A DNA stretch of 64,000 bases from Neptuniibacter marinus (GTDB lineage: Bacteria; Pseudomonadota; Gammaproteobacteria; Pseudomonadales; Balneatricaceae), in NCBI RefSeq assembly GCF_001597725.1, contig NZ_LUTR01000019.1:1-64000 (forward strand), written 5' to 3'. The notes below the pieces were generated by a model. That model searched no databases and was not told the origin of the DNA. It saw only the letters and a list, made by a program, of their open reading frames with translations. How positions within the stretch are numbered: position 1 is the stretch's first letter; each line of letters begins with the position of its first letter. Positions 32,520 to 43,962 of the stretch are shown here, one piece after another. Made by a program: the position numbers and the translations under genes.

Positions 32520-33383
32520 ATGGCAGTCGGAAAAGAGATTAAGACAAAGATTGCGAGTGTGCAGAGCACGAGGAAGATTACCAGCGCTATGGAAATGGTT
32601 GCTGCTTCTAAGATGCGTAAAGCACAGGATCGCATGGAGTCATCTCGGCCGTACGCCCGGAGTATCCGTGGTGTAATTCAGCACCTAGCCGGGTCTAATC
32701 CTGAGTACAAACATCTGTACATGCAGGAGAGAGAGACTAAACGCGTTGGTTTCATTGTTGTTGCAACCGACCGTGGCTTGTGTGGTGGTTTGAACGTGAA
32801 TGCGTTCAAAGCAGCTGTTAAAAGCATGAAAGAGTTCCATGACCAAAATATCGAAATCGATATTTGTTCACTAGGCAGCAAATCTGCAACGTTCTTTAAG
32901 AACTATGGCGGAAATGTAGTTGCTGCTAAATCACACCTAGGTGACGCACCGGAAGTTGCTGATCTAATTGGTGCGGTGAAGGTCATGCTTGATGCTTACG
33001 ATGAAGGAAAACTGGATAAAGTGTTTGTTGTATCTAACGAATTCGTTAATACAATGACCCAGTCACCGGCTATCGAACAGGTGCTTCCACTTAAGGCAGA
33101 AGATGACGATGAACGTCTCAATCATCATTGGGATTACCTTTACGAACCTGATGCTAGAGAGCTTCTAAATGGCTTACTAGTACGTTACGTAGAGTCCTTG
33201 GTCTATCAGGCCGTGGTTGAGAACAATGCCTGTGAACAGGCAGCACGAATGCTAGCAATGAAAAATGCAACAGATAATGCTGGCGATATGATAAACGAGC
33301 TTGAAATGATTTATAACAAGGCTCGTCAAGCGGCGATTACTCAGGAAATATCTGAGATCGTTAGTGGTGCTGCGGCTGTTTAA
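32520..33383 (+). CDS. atpG: ATP synthase F1 subunit gamma
   Basis: The 287-residue central shaft that turns inside the alpha-beta ring. The N-terminal coiled coil ([31 protein letters not shown]) and the C-terminal helix ([17 protein letters not shown]) are conserved. Length equals the E. coli protein (287). A 78-bp gap separates it from atpA, without a terminator. Confidence 0.98.
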   Translation: MAVGKEIKTKIASVQSTRKITSAMEMVAASKMRKAQDRMESSRPYARSIRGVIQHLAGSNPEYKHLYMQERETKRVGFIVVATDRGLCGGLNVNAFKAAVKSMKEFHDQNIEIDICSLGSKSATFFKNYGGNVVAAKSHLGDAPEVADLIGAVKVMLDAYDEGKLDKVFVVSNEFVNTMTQSPAIEQVLPLKAEDDDERLNHHWDYLYEPDARELLNGLLVRYVESLVYQAVVENNACEQAARMLAMKNATDNAGDMINELEMIYNKARQAAITQEISEIVSGAAAV

Positions 33384-33407
33384 TGCAGTAAACAGGTTCA
33401 ATTTTAA

Positions 33408-34796
<1,389 letters not shown>

Positions 34797-34828
34797 ATGC
34801 TTTTAGCTAACCTTTACGAGGTATAAAT

Positions 34829-35254
34829 ATGGCTATGACTGTTCATTGCGACATCGTTAGTGCTGAGAATGAAATTTTCTCTGGCCTGATTGAATTCGTA
34901 TCCGTAACAGGTAGCCTGGGTGACTTGGGTGTTTACCCAGGTCACGCTCCGCTTCTGACGGAACTGAAACCAGGACCTGTCGAATTACGTAAACAGGGTG
35001 GCGAACAGGATATTTTTTATGTATCCGGTGGCTTCTTTGAGGTTCAACCTCATAAGGTAACTATTCTTGCAGACACAGCTTTGCATGCAGCAGACCTTAA
35101 TGAAGCAGCAGCGCAAGAAGCTCAGAAAGATGCTGAGCAAGCTATAGCGAATAAAACTTCCGAGTTTGAATACTCGAAAGCAGCTACACAGCTTGCAGAA
35201 GCAGCAGCTCAGCTTCGTACTCTACAGGAGATTCGTAAAAAGTTGGGTCGTTAA
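34829..35254 (+). CDS. atpC: ATP synthase F1 subunit epsilon
   Basis: The 141-residue regulatory subunit (E. coli 139) has the N-terminal beta barrel ([36 protein letters not shown]) and a C-terminal helical hairpin that can brake ATP hydrolysis. It is the last gene of the atp operon and lies 25 bp before the terminator. Confidence 0.97.
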   Translation: MAMTVHCDIVSAENEIFSGLIEFVSVTGSLGDLGVYPGHAPLLTELKPGPVELRKQGGEQDIFYVSGGFFEVQPHKVTILADTALHAADLNEAAAQEAQKDAEQAIANKTSEFEYSKAATQLAEAAAQLRTLQEIRKKLGR

Positions 35255-35279
35255 GATCTCTTTTTACAATCTACAAGTC

Positions 35280-35307
35280 AAAAGGCAACCCTCGGGTTGC
35301 CTTTTTC
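35280..35307 (+). terminator. terminator of the atp operon
   Basis: AAAAGGCAACCC pairs with GGGTTGCCTTTTT across a CTC-type short loop. Confidence 0.92.
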
Positions 35308-35373
35308 GTTTGTGGGAGACCTGTCCCCCTGGAGCGATTATACCTAAGGTTGCATTAGCACAGAGTAGGCCTT

Positions 35374-36123
35374 CTAGAGTAATCGCCATAAGGTATCAAA
35401 GATGATTTTTTGTGCAGTCGCTACTTCCGCTGAATTAATCACTACAGCGGTCGGGTAGTTGTCTGAAGCAAGTGAGATAATTGCACATTTAGGTGGGTAG
35501 ATAGCTATATAGGCAGCATCAACTTTCCCTTCAGTTTTTATCCATTTACGTTCTGATAACTCCGCATCCTCCCCACCATCCCCTATAGCTATCACTTGTA
35601 CGCTAATACCACGTTGTATGCGTTGATTTGTGAAGTTTGGGAAGGGGCGATAAAGATGCTTCCTAATCGGTTTAGAGGAGAAGACTGAGTAACTATCTCG
35701 CTCTGAGTTGGTTACTGAGCTAAGAATATCTTTTAAAACATGCTCAATGCCTGCATCCCCTTCATAAAATTGAACATTAGCTGTATTAAAATCGGGTTTT
35801 AGGTGCTGAAGTTCGGGAATTATACTTTGCTTAAGTGTGTCTATTGCGCTTTCAATTCCAGAACGTCTTTCTTCAGCTAATTGTAGTAGGTAATCGGGAT
35901 CAACAGGAGAGAATAGACGCCTTTTCCCCTTTGGTTGATAAGTAACAATGCCTTTTCGTTGCATCTCTTTCAGGCTTTCATAGGTACTACCGCGATTAAT
36001 GCCAGATTTATCAGCAATTGATCTGATAGAACTTGCTCCAAGTGATAGAAGAGCTTTATAAATCGCTATTTCACGTGGGGTTAGGCCAAGTAATTCAAAT
36101 ATTTCATTATTCATAATTGTCAT
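35374..36123 (-). CDS. TrmB-family-like transcriptional regulator
   Basis: The 249-residue protein begins with a winged helix-turn-helix of the TrmB type (ELLGLTPREIAIYKALLSLG, then SIRSIADKSGINRGSTYESL, KGIVTYQPKGKRRLF; residues ~8-70), a coiled linker (~78-100), and a C-terminal effector-like domain with VQFYEGDAGIEHVLKDIL, as in TrmB sugar sensors. It diverges from glmU across about 110 bp containing a strong inverted repeat at 36156-36193. Control of glmUS, and so of amino-sugar supply, or of itself is inferred. TrmB regulators are better known in archaea, so its place beside glmUS is notable. The ATG at 36123 or that at 36114 may be used. Confidence 0.75.
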   Translation of the reverse strand: MTIMNNEIFELLGLTPREIAIYKALLSLGASSIRSIADKSGINRGSTYESLKEMQRKGIVTYQPKGKRRLFSPVDPDYLLQLAEERRSGIESAIDTLKQSIIPELQHLKPDFNTANVQFYEGDAGIEHVLKDILSSVTNSERDSYSVFSSKPIRKHLYRPFPNFTNQRIQRGISVQVIAIGDGGEDAELSERKWIKTEGKVDAAYIAIYPPKCAIISLASDNYPTAVVINSAEVATAQKIIFDTLWRLL

Positions 36124-36155
36124 AAAATTTGTGACAAAAGGGATTGTGTGAAACT

Positions 36156-36193
36156 ATTATTACTTTAAAGTTAAGCGATAATAAAGTAGTAAT
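36156..36193. promoter_or_regulatory. 12-bp inverted repeat, candidate operator between the TrmB-like gene and glmU
   Basis: ATTATTACTTTA (36156-36167), a 14-bp spacer and TAAAGTAGTAAT (36182-36193) match as an inverted repeat at 11 of 12 positions. The site lies 33 bp before the TrmB-like gene start and about 38 bp before glmU, where a regulator could affect both promoters. Binding is inferred. Confidence 0.55.
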
Positions 36194-36231
36194 TATCAAT
36201 AAGGCGCTAGCCACAAGGAAAGTTGGACATT

Positions 36232-37605
36232 ATGTCAGTTGACGTTGTCATTTTAGCTGCAGGTCAGGGCAGCCGTATGAAATCAAACCTGCCGAAAGTA
36301 CTTCATAAAGTAGGCGGCAAAGCGATGGTGCAGCATGTAATTGATGCGGCATCAAAAATGAAAGATGTTATCACCCATGTGGTCATCGGCCATGGGGCAG
36401 AACTGCTACGAGAATCCTTGGCAGGACAAACCCTTAATTTTGCATTACAAGCTGAGCAGAAAGGTACAGGACATGCGGTTGCTCAGGCAATGCCTTCTGT
36501 TGCTGACGATAGCGTAGTTCTTGTTCTTTATGGTGATGTTCCCTTAACACAACCGGAAACGATGAATCAGATGGTTGAGTTAGCTAAACAAGATAATTTC
36601 GCATTACTTACGGTTAATCTTAATGATCCTACAGGCTACGGACGTATTGTTCGCAATGGAGAAGGTTCTGTTACTGCGATTGTTGAGCATAAAGATGCGA
36701 CAGCGGAACAACATCTAATCAAAGAAGTGAATACTGGTATTTTAGCGGTTAAAAGTCGCTATCTTCGAGAATGGTTGCCGAAATTATCATCAGAAAATGC
36801 CCAAGGCGAATATTATCTAACGGATATTATTGCGATGGCTGCAGAGCAAGGTCTAGTTATTAAAACTATTCAGCCGGATGCCGAAGAGGAAGTTCAGGGG
36901 GTTAATAACCGTATCCAGTTGGCTGAGTTAGAGCGTTGGTACCAGTTACAACAAGCTGAACAGCTGATGTTATCGGGCGCCACTTTAGCCGACCCTAAAC
37001 GTATAGATGTGAGGGGCAATGTAAATTGTGGCCAAGATATCATTTTGGATATCAATATCGTTTTTGAAGGCGAAGTGACGCTAGGCGATCAGGTTGTTAT
37101 TGAACCAAACTGTTTTTTGAAAAACTGTACTATTGGTAAAGGTTCTTACATAAAAGCAAATACAGTGATTGAAGGTGCTATTGTTGGTGAATCCTGTGAT
37201 ATAGGTCCTTTTGCGCGTTTACGTCCAGGAACTTTATTAGCGAATAATGCCAAAGTGGGTAACTTTGTCGAAACTAAAAAAGCAATTGTTGGCGAAGGTT
37301 CTAAGATCAACCATCTCTCTTACATTGGTGATGCAATCTTAGGTGATAACGTCAATATTGGTGCTGGTACGATTACTTGTAATTATGATGGCGTCAACAA
37401 ATCGACAACAGAGATCGCTGATAATGCTTTTATCGGATCTAACACCGCACTAGTGGCACCGGTTAAGATCGGTAAGATGTCGACTATAGGCGCTGGATCA
37501 ACGATTAGCCGAGATGTTGAAGAGGATGAGCTAGCGCTTACGCGGGCAAAACAAATATCCTTCAATAACTGGAAGCGTCCTACAAAATTGAATAAAGAGA
37601 ACTAA
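36232..37605 (+). CDS. glmU: bifunctional glucosamine-1-phosphate acetyltransferase / GlcNAc-1-P uridylyltransferase
   Basis: The 457-residue enzyme makes UDP-GlcNAc, precursor of peptidoglycan and lipopolysaccharide. The N-terminal uridylyltransferase has VILAAGQGSRMKSNLPKVLH and LYGDVPLT; the C-terminal acetyltransferase is a left-handed beta helix of hexapeptide repeats (from ~250) with RPGTLLANNAKVGNFVETKK. The ATG at 36232 gives the conserved N-terminus; a TTG at 36223 in frame is nearer the AAGGA site and would add three residues. glmS follows after 3 bp. Confidence 0.97.
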   Translation: MSVDVVILAAGQGSRMKSNLPKVLHKVGGKAMVQHVIDAASKMKDVITHVVIGHGAELLRESLAGQTLNFALQAEQKGTGHAVAQAMPSVADDSVVLVLYGDVPLTQPETMNQMVELAKQDNFALLTVNLNDPTGYGRIVRNGEGSVTAIVEHKDATAEQHLIKEVNTGILAVKSRYLREWLPKLSSENAQGEYYLTDIIAMAAEQGLVIKTIQPDAEEEVQGVNNRIQLAELERWYQLQQAEQLMLSGATLADPKRIDVRGNVNCGQDIILDINIVFEGEVTLGDQVVIEPNCFLKNCTIGKGSYIKANTVIEGAIVGESCDIGPFARLRPGTLLANNAKVGNFVETKKAIVGEGSKINHLSYIGDAILGDNVNIGAGTITCNYDGVNKSTTEIADNAFIGSNTALVAPVKIGKMSTIGAGSTISRDVEEDELALTRAKQISFNNWKRPTKLNKEN

Positions 37606-37608
37606 ATT

Positions 37609-39432
37609 ATGTGTGGAATAGTAGGCGCCGTCGCTGCACGTCCTGTCCAGAATATATTGATTGAAGGCTTACGTCGGCTTGAATACCGTGGTTATGATTC
37701 TGCAGGTATTGCCCTTCATACAGAGGGTGAAATTAAACGTTGTCGTCGCAATGGTAAAGTGCAGTCTTTGGCAGATGCCCTATCTGAGAACCCATTGATT
37801 GGAACAACCGGTATTGCGCATACTCGTTGGGCGACTCACGGAGTACCCCATGAGCGTAATGCGCATCCGCATATGTCAGCCGATATTTTGGCGGTTGTAC
37901 ATAATGGTATTATCGAGAACTTTGAAGTACTTAAAGAGGAGTTACAGGAAAAAGGTTATACCTTTACCTCGGATACCGATACAGAAGTAATTGCTCACTT
38001 ACTCGCAGAGTATTTAAAAAAAGAACCTTGTTTACAACGTGCTGTCGCTCATATTATTACGAAATTAGAGGGTGCATATGCATTAGGTGTGATTCATAAA
38101 GATGCGCCTGATCAGCTTGTTACCGCCCGTAAAGGTAGCCCTTTAGTCATTGGTGTAGGTATAGGTGAAAACTTTATCGCATCAGATCAATTGGCATTAT
38201 TGCCGGTAACTGACCGTTTTATGTTTTTGGAAGATGGTGATGTAGCTGTTTTAACCGCGTCTGATATCGAGGTATACGACTCTAGTAATAAGATTGTTAC
38301 GCGTGAAGTAAGTCAGTTTGAGCATGGGATTAGTGCGGCAGATAAAGGTGAGTTTAAGCATTACATGCTTAAAGAGATCTATGAGCAACCGTCTGTTATC
38401 AAAGCCTGTATGGAAGGTCGTATTAGTGGTGATAGATTATTAGAGCAATGTTTCGGTGCTAAAGCGGCGACTATATTTGATCAAGTAAAACAGGTTCAAA
38501 TAATTGCCTGTGGTACTAGTTTCCATGCTGGCATTATTGCTAAGTACTGGATCGAAGAGTTTGTTGGTATTCCCTGCATGATCGAAGTGGCCAGTGAATA
38601 TCGTTATCGCCCGGTTGTTATTCCGCCCGGAACCTTATTTTTAACGATCTCTCAATCAGGAGAAACCGCAGATACACTAGCAGCATTGAGAGAAGTTCAA
38701 TCCCGTGTGTTAGCCTCTTTAGTTATCTGTAATGTTCCCGGAAGTTCTTTAGTACGCGAATCAGATCTATGCTTAATGACCAATGCGGGCCCTGAAATTG
38801 GGGTGGCATCAACTAAAGCGTTTACGACTCAGTTAGTGGCGTTAATGCTGACCACTATAGCCTTAGGCCGTCGTAATGATCTTACAGCTGAAGTGGAAGC
38901 TAAAATTATTCGTGCTTTAAAAGCGTTACCTGAACAGGTTGAACAAGCGCTTGCGATGGATAAAGATATTGAAGAGATGGCGCAATCTTTTGCTGAGAAG
39001 CATCATGCTCTGTTTTTAGGTCGAGGCACTTTATATCCAATTGCAAAGGAAGGGGCGCTTAAACTTAAAGAGATCTCCTATATCCATGCAGAATCATACC
39101 CAGCAGGTGAGCTTAAACATGGGCCTCTCGCGTTGGTAGATAAAGATATGCCTGTCGTTGCAGTGGCGCCTCAAAACGACATGCTTGATAAGCTAAAAGC
39201 AAATCTACAGGAAGTGAAGGCACGCGGTGGTCAGCTATTTGTTTTTGCTGGTTCTGATCGAGTGCAGGCAGAAGATGCTACTCATGTGCTTACAATGCCT
39301 GATTGTGATGAGATTATGCAGCCAGTGCTGTATACCATTCCTCTTCAGCTGCTTTCCTACCATGTGGCAGTATTAAAAGGCACTGATGTAGATCAGCCAC
39401 GAAATTTAGCTAAGTCAGTTACAGTCGAATAG
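37609..39432 (+). CDS. glmS: glutamine--fructose-6-phosphate aminotransferase
   Basis: The 607-residue enzyme makes glucosamine-6-phosphate, the first step of amino-sugar synthesis. Cys2 of MCGIVGAVAARP is the glutaminase nucleophile; the C-terminal half has two SIS sugar-isomerase domains (IIACGTSFHAGIIAKYW, TISQSGETADTLAALR, GRGTLYPIAKEGALKLKEIS). It ends QPRNLAKSVTVE, the conserved C-terminus whose codons form the Tn7 TnsD target. No Tn7-like element is present downstream. Confidence 0.98.
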   Translation: MCGIVGAVAARPVQNILIEGLRRLEYRGYDSAGIALHTEGEIKRCRRNGKVQSLADALSENPLIGTTGIAHTRWATHGVPHERNAHPHMSADILAVVHNGIIENFEVLKEELQEKGYTFTSDTDTEVIAHLLAEYLKKEPCLQRAVAHIITKLEGAYALGVIHKDAPDQLVTARKGSPLVIGVGIGENFIASDQLALLPVTDRFMFLEDGDVAVLTASDIEVYDSSNKIVTREVSQFEHGISAADKGEFKHYMLKEIYEQPSVIKACMEGRISGDRLLEQCFGAKAATIFDQVKQVQIIACGTSFHAGIIAKYWIEEFVGIPCMIEVASEYRYRPVVIPPGTLFLTISQSGETADTLAALREVQSRVLASLVICNVPGSSLVRESDLCLMTNAGPEIGVASTKAFTTQLVALMLTTIALGRRNDLTAEVEAKIIRALKALPEQVEQALAMDKDIEEMAQSFAEKHHALFLGRGTLYPIAKEGALKLKEISYIHAESYPAGELKHGPLALVDKDMPVVAVAPQNDMLDKLKANLQEVKARGGQLFVFAGSDRVQAEDATHVLTMPDCDEIMQPVLYTIPLQLLSYHVAVLKGTDVDQPRNLAKSVTVE

Positions 39433-39442
39433 CTGCCCATGA

Positions 39443-39472
39443 GCCACTACAATTCGCATCAATTGTAGTGGC
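39443..39472 (+). terminator. terminator after glmS
   Basis: GCCACTACAATT (39443-39454) pairs perfectly with AATTGTAGTGGC (39461-39472); a T-rich stretch follows at 39479-39491. Confidence 0.8.
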
Positions 39473-39542
39473 TATCTATTCCTTTTTCTTTTTAATTTAA
39501 GTGTCACTGTATAGCGCATACTAATAGTGTGGGTACTTAACT

Positions 39543-40883
39543 ATGTCTTTTGTCGATAGAGCATTAATTGGGCAGTGGATAGACAGTGATCCATTGTTTA
39601 AGCGTTTAATCGCGACTCAGCCTAGCTTCTGGCTTAATGATCAATTGATCCCTTTCTTTAAAGCTAAATCCAATCTGCCTTTAAGGGTAGAAGATATTGA
39701 TGATGCGGCTAGCAGGCTTACTCGTTTTGCTCCGTTTATAGCCCTGTGTTTTCCTGAAACTCGAGAACATGGAGGACTGATTGAGTCGCCGCTGCGTAAA
39801 ATTTCTCAATTCCAAGATCGACTAGAGCAAGAGTATGGTTTACCTATTTTAGGTCAGCTTTATTTGAAATGTGATAGCGAGTTGCCTATATCAGGATCGA
39901 TAAAAGCGCGAGGAGGTATCTATGAGGTGCTTAAGTATGCCGAAAGAGTTGCATTAACCTCAGGCTTTTTAAAACAGAGTGATTGTTACAGCAAATTAGC
40001 CTCCCCAGAATTGATAGCCTTATTCAACCAATATCAAATAGTGGTTGGTTCTACCGGCAATTTAGGGTTAAGCATAGGGATTATGGGCGCGGCTTTAGGT
40101 TTTAAGGTGAGCGTTCATATGTCGGCTGACGCTCGACAGTGGAAAAAGGATTTACTGCGACGTAAAGGTGTTGAGGTTATTGAATATGAAGAGGATTACA
40201 GTAAAGCAGTAGAGGAGGGACGTAAGCAGGCGCTGCAAACTGAGAACTGTCATTTTGTCGATGATGAAAATTCGAAGGATCTTTTTCTTGGTTATAGTGT
40301 TGCTGCTGAACGGCTTAAAATACAGTTAGACGAACAGAATATTCAGGTGGATGTTGAGCATCCTCTGTTTGTTTATCTACCTTGTGGTGTGGGTGGAGGG
40401 CCTGGAGGTGTAGCTTTCGGTTTAAAGCAGCAGTTCGGTGATAATGTGCACTGTTTCTTTGCTGAACCTACCCATTCACCTTGCATGCTCTTAGGGATGT
40501 ATACAGGTTTACAGGATAAAATTAGTGTTCAAGACATAGGTATTGATAACAAAACTTGCGCCGATGGCTTGGCGGTTGGCAGAGCATCAGGGTTTGTCGG
40601 CAAATTTATGTCACCGTTATTGAGCGGTATTTATACGGTTGAAGATCGCGAGCTTTATCGATTGTTAGCGTTGCTAAAGGATGAAGAAGCTATAGGTCTG
40701 GAGCCCTCAGCGTTAGCGGGAGCGCCTGGCGTTGTGCGTTTATTCAAGCAGCACAGTTACCTTGAGCAGCATCAGTTAGTGGGTAAGATGAAGCAAGCAA
40801 CTCATATAATATGGGCTACGGGTGGGAGTATGGTTCCGGAAGAGGAGCTGCAGGAATATTATCGTCTAGGTAAAGATGTATAG
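39543..40883 (+). CDS. dsdA: D-serine ammonia-lyase
   Basis: The 446-residue PLP enzyme splits D-serine into pyruvate and ammonia. The PLP lysine is in [16 protein letters not shown] (Lys121), the phosphate-binding region is [17 protein letters not shown], and the Gly-rich loop is [15 protein letters not shown]. Length fits DsdA (E. coli 442). It stands alone between two terminators; no dsdX or dsdC regulator is adjacent, so regulation is not evident. Confidence 0.93.
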   Translation: MSFVDRALIGQWIDSDPLFKRLIATQPSFWLNDQLIPFFKAKSNLPLRVEDIDDAASRLTRFAPFIALCFPETREHGGLIESPLRKISQFQDRLEQEYGLPILGQLYLKCDSELPISGSIKARGGIYEVLKYAERVALTSGFLKQSDCYSKLASPELIALFNQYQIVVGSTGNLGLSIGIMGAALGFKVSVHMSADARQWKKDLLRRKGVEVIEYEEDYSKAVEEGRKQALQTENCHFVDDENSKDLFLGYSVAAERLKIQLDEQNIQVDVEHPLFVYLPCGVGGGPGGVAFGLKQQFGDNVHCFFAEPTHSPCMLLGMYTGLQDKISVQDIGIDNKTCADGLAVGRASGFVGKFMSPLLSGIYTVEDRELYRLLALLKDEEAIGLEPSALAGAPGVVRLFKQHSYLEQHQLVGKMKQATHIIWATGGSMVPEEELQEYYRLGKDV

Positions 40884-40890
40884 CCCTGAC

Positions 40891-40918
40891 AAAAAAGGCT
40901 GCCATTGGCAGCCTTTTT
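40891..40918. terminator. bidirectional terminator between dsdA and folE2
   Basis: AAAAAAGGCTGCC and GGCAGCCTTTTT form a long stem usable from both converging genes. Confidence 0.92.
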
Positions 40919-40932
40919 AATTTAAGAAAAGG

Positions 40933-41868
40933 TTAAGTGTAATTTGCAGGGCTGTAACCACCCTCGACACCTTTAGAGGCTAAAGCAACTGCATCATGGG
41001 CGTGTAAGCTTTCGAAATGTTCCACTTTTAGCCAGAAATCGGAGTACTGTGTCTGACTGTTAAGTGCTTGCTTAAGACGGCGAGCAGAATCTTCACAGAA
41101 CATCAGGTTATGTCCATTTAAACGGGCAAACTCTTGTTCATCGGCACGTTTAACAGCTGTCTGTACAGGTGTTTTTAGTGCTCCTTCAACTAGATCAATA
41201 AGATCTGTTAATGGGAAAGCGCCCATCTCTTTATTTAGTTTAACCCAAGCGGTTGCTTGGCTGCGCTGACTATGAGGTGTAGCAAAGGAACCTTTCTCTG
41301 AGAGTAGCCATTTTTCTACATCTTCAATATTCAGAGCGCCTTTATCTGAAAAATCAGCGGTAAAGGCCTGTTGTAGCAACTGCCGAGATAGGGCAGCAGA
41401 ACATGGGCAGGTTGAGGAGTATGGTACTCGAGTTGCAAGTTCTAATACTACATCATTGCCTGTAAGTGTTGCTCTTAGCGTTGTTGAGTAGTTTTTCCAA
41501 CCGCTGTTATCGCTTTTTAGTGCATCTCTTTTAATTAAGAAATCAAACTCAAAGTTTAGAAACACTTGAGTGCTGATATCGTGGTGGCTATCGAGTAGGT
41601 GCGATAAAAACTCAGTTAAGGCAGGTACATTCAGCGTTTGGTTCTCAAAAAAGTTGCTTAACGCTAAGTAGAGACGTGACATATGAATACCTTTAACTTT
41701 GGGATTAACCAAGTTAACGTAAGTATTTACACGTGCTTCAATGTTATTGACGCCAAGTTTATTGTCTTCGAACTGCAATGGGACGGTAATCCCATTCATG
41801 CCCACCCAGTCTAGAGAACCATGGATCTCTGGATTTTGATTACTGGTTACATCAGGCAAATTGGTCAT
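40933..41868 (-). CDS. folE2: GTP cyclohydrolase I type 2 (FolE2, GCYH-IB)
   Basis: The 311-residue enzyme makes dihydroneopterin triphosphate for folate or queuosine synthesis. IHGSLDWVGMNGITVPL at the N-terminus and the active-site region RVPYSSTCPCSAALSRQ are typical of the FolE2 family. FolE2 can use metals other than zinc and in many bacteria is induced by zinc shortage through Zur. A weak Zur-like dyad (TGTTATAGATAATTACA) lies near 41985-42001, too poor to assert. The 530-bp upstream gap (41869-42405) otherwise shows nothing I can name. Confidence 0.92.
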   Translation of the reverse strand: MTNLPDVTSNQNPEIHGSLDWVGMNGITVPLQFEDNKLGVNNIEARVNTYVNLVNPKVKGIHMSRLYLALSNFFENQTLNVPALTEFLSHLLDSHHDISTQVFLNFEFDFLIKRDALKSDNSGWKNYSTTLRATLTGNDVVLELATRVPYSSTCPCSAALSRQLLQQAFTADFSDKGALNIEDVEKWLLSEKGSFATPHSQRSQATAWVKLNKEMGAFPLTDLIDLVEGALKTPVQTAVKRADEQEFARLNGHNLMFCEDSARRLKQALNSQTQYSDFWLKVEHFESLHAHDAVALASKGVEGGYSPANYT

Positions 41869-42405
41869 GAATCGGATCTTCCACTTTTTGGTTGCAACAA
41901 TCAGAGCTTATATATTGAATTTATTAATTCGGCTAAATAAAACCAATTTAGGTAGGTCTAAGTTGGTTTGTTCTGCGTTTTATCTGTTATAGATAATTAC
42001 ATGAGGGCACTTTCCTGAGAAAACAAGTATCTCTAGGGAAAATACAGAAAGCAGAACTTTATTTATTAAGGATCTTGAATTTAATATTTTCGTACAACTC
42101 TAGCCTTAAAGTATTAATAAATACGAAGAGCGACGTACCATACATCTACCCTAAGGGGTTTTGCAAATATCAGGAGAGAAAATCAATGAATTAAGCGCTT
42201 TATCGCTGAAAAAGGAAGAACTTGAAGGTTTTTGGTAATAATTTACTACATTTTGAAGGGGTATTACTTGATTCATAAAGCGGACTTCTACATTGTATAG
42301 CGATAAATTCTTAGCTGAACTATTTACTCTGAAGTTGTAACCTCATAAAAACATATAATAATGCCCATTAAGGGCTCACTGCTGTGTCTATAGGAGGCCT
42401 ATAGC

Positions 42406-43896
42406 ATGAATGACCCTATTACTAACTTTGCAATCAACTTTATTGCATTTGTTGGTATTGCCTTTTTGTCTATCTTTGTAATTCTTGCGGTTGCTGCTTT
42501 TGTGCTTTATCAGATTGATAAACACCAAACGAAACAAACTATCCGTAGGAATTATCCATTGATTGGCCGGTTCCGATATCTCTTTGAACATATAGGGGAG
42601 TTTTTCCGCCAATACTTCTTTGCGATGGACCGTGAGGAGATGCCATTCAATAGAGCGCAGCGATCGTGGGTGTATAGAGCAGCGAAAAATGTCGATAGTA
42701 CTATCGCGTTTGGTTCGACTCGTGATTTAAGAATCCCAGGTACTTATTACTTTCTGAACTGTGCTTTCCCTATGCTTCAGGAAGATGCTGTTCAGACCGA
42801 AAGCCTGCGAATAGGGCCTTATTGCGATAAACCTTATGATGCCCCTTCTTTCTTTAATATCTCGGGTATGAGCTACGGGGCTATGTCAAAACCCGCTGTG
42901 CAGGCATTGGCGCAGGGGGCGAAAAAGGCGGGTTGTTGGATGAATACCGGAGAGGGGGGGTTATCCTCCTTTCACTTAGATTCAGGCTGTGACATTGTTT
43001 ATCAGGTGGGCACTGCTAAATATGGTCTACGTGACAGCAATGGCAAACTTTCAGAAGAGAAGTTGAAAGAAAAAGCGGAGCTTCCGCAAGTTAAAATGTT
43101 TGAAATTAAGCTCAGTCAGGGAGCTAAACCGGGTAAGGGTGGAATTCTTCCTGCTGAGAAGGTAACTGCTGAGATTGCTGCTGTTCGTGGGATCCCTGTT
43201 GGTGAGGACTCACTTAGCCCTAATCGTCATCCAGACGTGGCGTCTGTTTCAGACCTTTTGGATATGATTGAACGTATTCGTTCTGTGACGGGTAAGCCAT
43301 GTGGCTTTAAAATGGTCTTAGGTAATACTGAGTGGTTGGATGAGTTTTGTGAAGCCATATTAGAGAGAGGCTTAGAATCTGCACCGGATTTTATTACTTT
43401 AGACAGTGCTGATGGGGGTACTGGGGCGGCGCCTATGCCTTTAATGGATAGCGTAGGTTTACCCTTACGGGAAAGTTTACCTATATTGGTGAATAAGTTG
43501 ATGGCCCATGATTTGCGGGATCGTGTCCGTGTTATTGCTTCAGGTAAATTAATCAACCCAACGGATGTGGCTGCTGCTTTATGTATGGGGGCTGATTTTG
43601 TGGTGACAGGGCGTGGTTTTATGTTTGCCTTAGGTTGTATACAAGCGTTGCAGTGTAATAAAAATACTTGTCCTACAGGTATTACAACTCATGATCCAGA
43701 CTTACAACGAGGCTTAGTGCCCGAAGTGAAAGCGGACCGTGTAGCTAATTATCACAATCATCTTGTGCACGAAGTAGAGATAATCGCGCACTCATGTGGT
43801 GTAACTGAACCACGCAAGCTTAAGCGTAAGCATTGTGCGATTGTTGTTGAAGGCAGCCGATCTATACCCCTGAATATTCTCTATCCAGAGTATTAA
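42406..43896 (+). CDS. membrane-anchored FMN-binding glutamate-synthase-domain protein (GltB2-like)
   Basis: The 496-residue protein has an N-terminal membrane helix (residues ~12-35, FVGIAFLSIFVILAVAAFVL) and then a glutamate synthase FMN/iron-sulfur domain: FNISGMSYGAMSKPAVQALA, MNTGEGGLSSFHL, LDSADGGTGAAPMPLMDSVG, GADFVVTGRGFMFALGC, and a QCNKNTCPTGITTHDP cluster with the cysteines that bind iron-sulfur in GltB. It lacks the glutaminase domain, so it is not a full glutamate synthase; its substrate is unknown. AGGAGG lies 13 bp before the ATG. It is monocistronic. Confidence 0.88.
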   Translation: MNDPITNFAINFIAFVGIAFLSIFVILAVAAFVLYQIDKHQTKQTIRRNYPLIGRFRYLFEHIGEFFRQYFFAMDREEMPFNRAQRSWVYRAAKNVDSTIAFGSTRDLRIPGTYYFLNCAFPMLQEDAVQTESLRIGPYCDKPYDAPSFFNISGMSYGAMSKPAVQALAQGAKKAGCWMNTGEGGLSSFHLDSGCDIVYQVGTAKYGLRDSNGKLSEEKLKEKAELPQVKMFEIKLSQGAKPGKGGILPAEKVTAEIAAVRGIPVGEDSLSPNRHPDVASVSDLLDMIERIRSVTGKPCGFKMVLGNTEWLDEFCEAILERGLESAPDFITLDSADGGTGAAPMPLMDSVGLPLRESLPILVNKLMAHDLRDRVRVIASGKLINPTDVAAALCMGADFVVTGRGFMFALGCIQALQCNKNTCPTGITTHDPDLQRGLVPEVKADRVANYHNHLVHEVEIIAHSCGVTEPRKLKRKHCAIVVEGSRSIPLNILYPEY

Positions 43897-43925
43897 GTAG
43901 CTAGAGGTAAGCGAAGCGTTAACGA

Positions 43926-43954
43926 AATACGCCAGTTCAAAGAACTGGCGTATT
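43926..43954. terminator. hairpin after the GltB2-like gene
   Basis: AATACGCCAGTTC and GAACTGGCGTATT pair over 13 bp. The T run is short, but the hairpin sits between converging genes. Confidence 0.75.
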
Positions 43955-43962
43955 AAATTCTA

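Noticed and set aside
35308-35345. GTGGGAGACCTGTCCCCCTG as another REP element
   Set aside because: Weak palindrome and no second copy in the window, so no support for a repeat family.
39433-39542. Tn7 attachment region downstream of glmS
   Set aside because: The target codons at the end of glmS are intact, but only a terminator and dsdA follow; no Tn7-like element is here.
41985-42001. Zur box upstream of folE2
   Set aside because: Only a rough dyad (TGTTATA...), about 120 bp from the start; too weak to annotate.
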